Assembly (NCBI GenBank): GCA_003233535.1
Contig: QIMA01000277.1
Coordinates: forward strand, 1-9,833
Length of the DNA: 9,833 nt
DNA from: Rhodanobacteraceae bacterium
GTDB lineage: Bacteria > Pseudomonadota > Gammaproteobacteria > Xanthomonadales > SZUA-5
Direction: 5' to 3'
Part shown: piece by piece, positions 8,255 through 9,833 of the stretch
Position numbering within the stretch: position 1 is the stretch's first letter
Layout of the letters: each line of letters starts with the position of its first letter
The notes under the pieces: model-generated
Database searches by the model: none
What the model was told of the DNA's origin: nothing
What the model saw: the letters and a program-made list of their open reading frames with translations, nothing else
Position numbers and translations under genes: made by a program

Positions 8255-9833
8255 TCAGTTACGCAACGGCTTGCCGGTGCGCAGCGTGTGGGCGATGCGC
8301 TCCTGGGTCTTCGGCATCATCGCCAAGGCAACGAAGTTCTTGCGCTCCTGATCGAGCAGCCACTGCTCGTCCACGAGGCTACCGCGTTCGATGTCACCAC
8401 CACAAAGCACCTTGGCAGTGCGGGTTGCGACCTCAACGTCGTGCGCCGAAACGAAATGACCCTCAAGCATGTTGGTCAGCATTGCTTGCGCGGTGGCCGT
8501 ACCAATAGTGCCGGCGACCGGAATGTTGTGCTCCGGCATCGGTGGGCGGTAGCCGGCCTCGGCCAGCGCTAGCGCCTCACTGCGCGCCACGTGCAGCAGT
8601 TCATAGCTGTTGTAGACGATCACGTCGGTGGGACGCAGCAACTTCATCGATTTCGCTTCTAGGGCGCTGGTGGAGACCTTCGCCATGGCGATAGTTTGGA
8701 AGTAGGTTTGCACTTGGCCAAACACATCGCCGCCGACGGCATCACGACCGCAGCGCAGGGCGATTTCCTTGCAGCCGCCACCGCCCGGAAGCAGGCCGAC
8801 GCCGGCTTCAACCAAGCCGATGTAGCTTTCTAACGCTGCCACCGTCTTCGCCGAGTGCATCTGGAACTCGCAGCCGCCGCCAAAACACATGCCGCGAACA
8901 GCCGCGACCACCGGCACCGCCGAGCGCTTGATGCGCATCGACGTGTTCTGGAAACGGGCGATGAATGCATCGAATTCGTCGATCTTGCCGGCAGCCACGA
9001 TGGGAATAGCCGCAGACAGATCAGCGCCCGCAGAGAACGGCTCGCGCGTCTGCCAGATCACCATCGCAGCGAAATCGCGCTCGGCGATGTCAATGGCATC
9101 GTGAATGCCGTCGATGACGCCCGGTCCGATAGTGTTCATCTTGGTTTTGAAGCTGAGCACCGCGACGCCGTCGTCGTGCGTCCACAAACGCACCGCGTCG
9201 GTCTCCATGATGGTGGTGCCCTGATCGAAACTCTCGGTCAGAATTGGATCCGGAAAAGCCTGGCGTTTGTATACCGGCAGTACCGATCGCGGCTGGACAC
9301 TGTCGCTGCACGGGGCATAGGAGCCGCCCGGGAAGTGCACTGCTTGGCGCCCCTCGGCTTTGACCCAACTGGGCAGAGGCGCGTCGACCATGGTCTTGCC
9401 AGCGGCGATGTCTTCCTCGATCCAGGCGGCAACCTGCTGCCAACCCGCCTGCTGCCAAACTTCGAACGGGCCTTGTTTCCAACCGAAGCCCCATCGCGTG
9501 GCCAAATCTACATCGCGCGCCGAATCGGCGATATCTTCCAAATGGTAGGCGGCGTAATGGAACAAATCACGGAAACAGGCCCACATGAACTGCGCCTGCT
9601 GATCGTCGCTGGCACGCAGCTTGGCGAGTCGCTCGCCCCAGGTCTTTTGCCTCAGCGCACCTTCAACCGCCGGACTCGGTTCTTGACCGGACGGGCGATA
9701 GTCGCCGCTTTCCAGGTCGAGCACGAAGATCTGCTTACCGCGCTTGTGATAAACGCCCTTGCCGGTCTTTTGGCCGAGCGAACCTTCTTCGATCAGCTTG
9801 GCCAAGAACTCCGGCCTGCCGAAAAATGCATGC
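8255..9833 (-). CDS. fadN: 3-hydroxyacyl-CoA dehydrogenase / enoyl-CoA hydratase, FadN-type (C-terminal two thirds)
   Basis: A bifunctional beta-oxidation enzyme that hydrates trans-2-enoyl-CoA and oxidises the 3-hydroxyacyl-CoA with NAD+. The gene is open at the right edge; 525 residues are visible and about 250-300 more, including the Rossmann NAD-binding domain, should lie beyond. The reading frame is continuous to the edge (HAFFGRPEFLAKLIEEGSLGQKTGKGVY), so the TTG at 9805 is an internal Leu codon, not a start. Order seen: end of the first 3HCDH C-terminal domain (LGQKTGKGVY), a second 3HCDH helical domain (visible 80-130, RDVDLATRWGFGWKQGPFEVW), then a crotonase domain at the C-terminus. 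Oxyanion-hole segments FSAGADL (266-272) and GMCFGGGCEF (314-323) and both hydratase glutamates (Glu322 in GGCEF, Glu342 in LVEAGVGLLPGGGG) are present. Dehydrogenase first, hydratase last is the order of Bacillus FadN (YusL), opposite to E. coli FadB. It is paired with fadA, 14 bases downstream. Confidence 0.93.
   Translation of the reverse strand, partial: HAFFGRPEFLAKLIEEGSLGQKTGKGVYHKRGKQIFVLDLESGDYRPSGQEPSPAVEGALRQKTWGERLAKLRASDDQQAQFMWACFRDLFHYAAYHLEDIADSARDVDLATRWGFGWKQGPFEVWQQAGWQQVAAWIEEDIAAGKTMVDAPLPSWVKAEGRQAVHFPGGSYAPCSDSVQPRSVLPVYKRQAFPDPILTESFDQGTTIMETDAVRLWTHDDGVAVLSFKTKMNTIGPGVIDGIHDAIDIAERDFAAMVIWQTREPFSAGADLSAAIPIVAAGKIDEFDAFIARFQNTSMRIKRSAVPVVAAVRGMCFGGGCEFQMHSAKTVAALESYIGLVEAGVGLLPGGGGCKEIALRCGRDAVGGDVFGQVQTYFQTIAMAKVSTSALEAKSMKLLRPTDVIVYNSYELLHVARSEALALAEAGYRPPMPEHNIPVAGTIGTATAQAMLTNMLEGHFVSAHDVEVATRTAKVLCGGDIERGSLVDEQWLLDQERKNFVALAMMPKTQERIAHTLRTGKPLRN

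Noticed and set aside
9090..9494. Minus-strand frame of 134 codons inside the fadN-type gene
   Set aside because: A different frame of the same strand within an intact crotonase/3HCDH coding region.

Overview
The window looks like chromosomal DNA of a moderately GC-rich gammaproteobacterium. The evidence is ZipA (a gammaproteobacterial division protein) next to NAD-dependent LigA, an EpmA-type EF-P lysyltransferase, and a fatty-acid oxidation pair. The lipoprotein amidase resembles the Stenotrophomonas peptide amidase group, which fits the Lysobacterales (Xanthomonadales) or a neighbouring order. That placement is an inference from protein resemblance, not a computed result. Every intact gene lies on the minus strand; the only plus-strand gene trace is a decayed DUF4197 gene.

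Layout, left to right. 1-656: 5' part of a lipoprotein amidase gene, running off the left edge. 657-1085: about 430 bases without a convincing gene, holding a REP-like imperfect palindrome and a second hairpin. 1086-1398: plus-strand remnant of a DUF4197 gene with an internal deletion and a probable frameshift. 1430-2407: epmA. 2404-4440: ligA, overlapping epmA by four bases. 4441-4558: spacer with a perfect 17-bp inverted repeat. 4559-5278: zipA. 5411-6949: an FHA-GAF-SpoIIE/PP2C phosphatase. 6979-7013: a strong intrinsic terminator for the fad operon. 7044-8240: thiolase fadA. 8255-9833: a FadN-type 3-hydroxyacyl-CoA dehydrogenase/enoyl-CoA hydratase, open at the right edge.

Reading along the minus strand there are three functional blocks. 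The first is a beta-oxidation operon (fadN-type gene then fadA, 14-base gap, good Shine-Dalgarno) closed by the terminator. The second is a stand-alone sensor phosphatase that probably acts in a partner-switching or FHA-phosphothreonine pathway, with no partner in view. The third is a cell-division, DNA-joining and translation-factor block (zipA, ligA, epmA), in which ligA and epmA are likely translationally coupled.

I did not find a new multi-gene system. The points most worth a second look are the DUF4197 remnant, the 17-bp inverted-repeat element between zipA and ligA, the REP-like palindrome beside the amidase, and the orphan FHA-GAF-PP2C protein with its unusual start.
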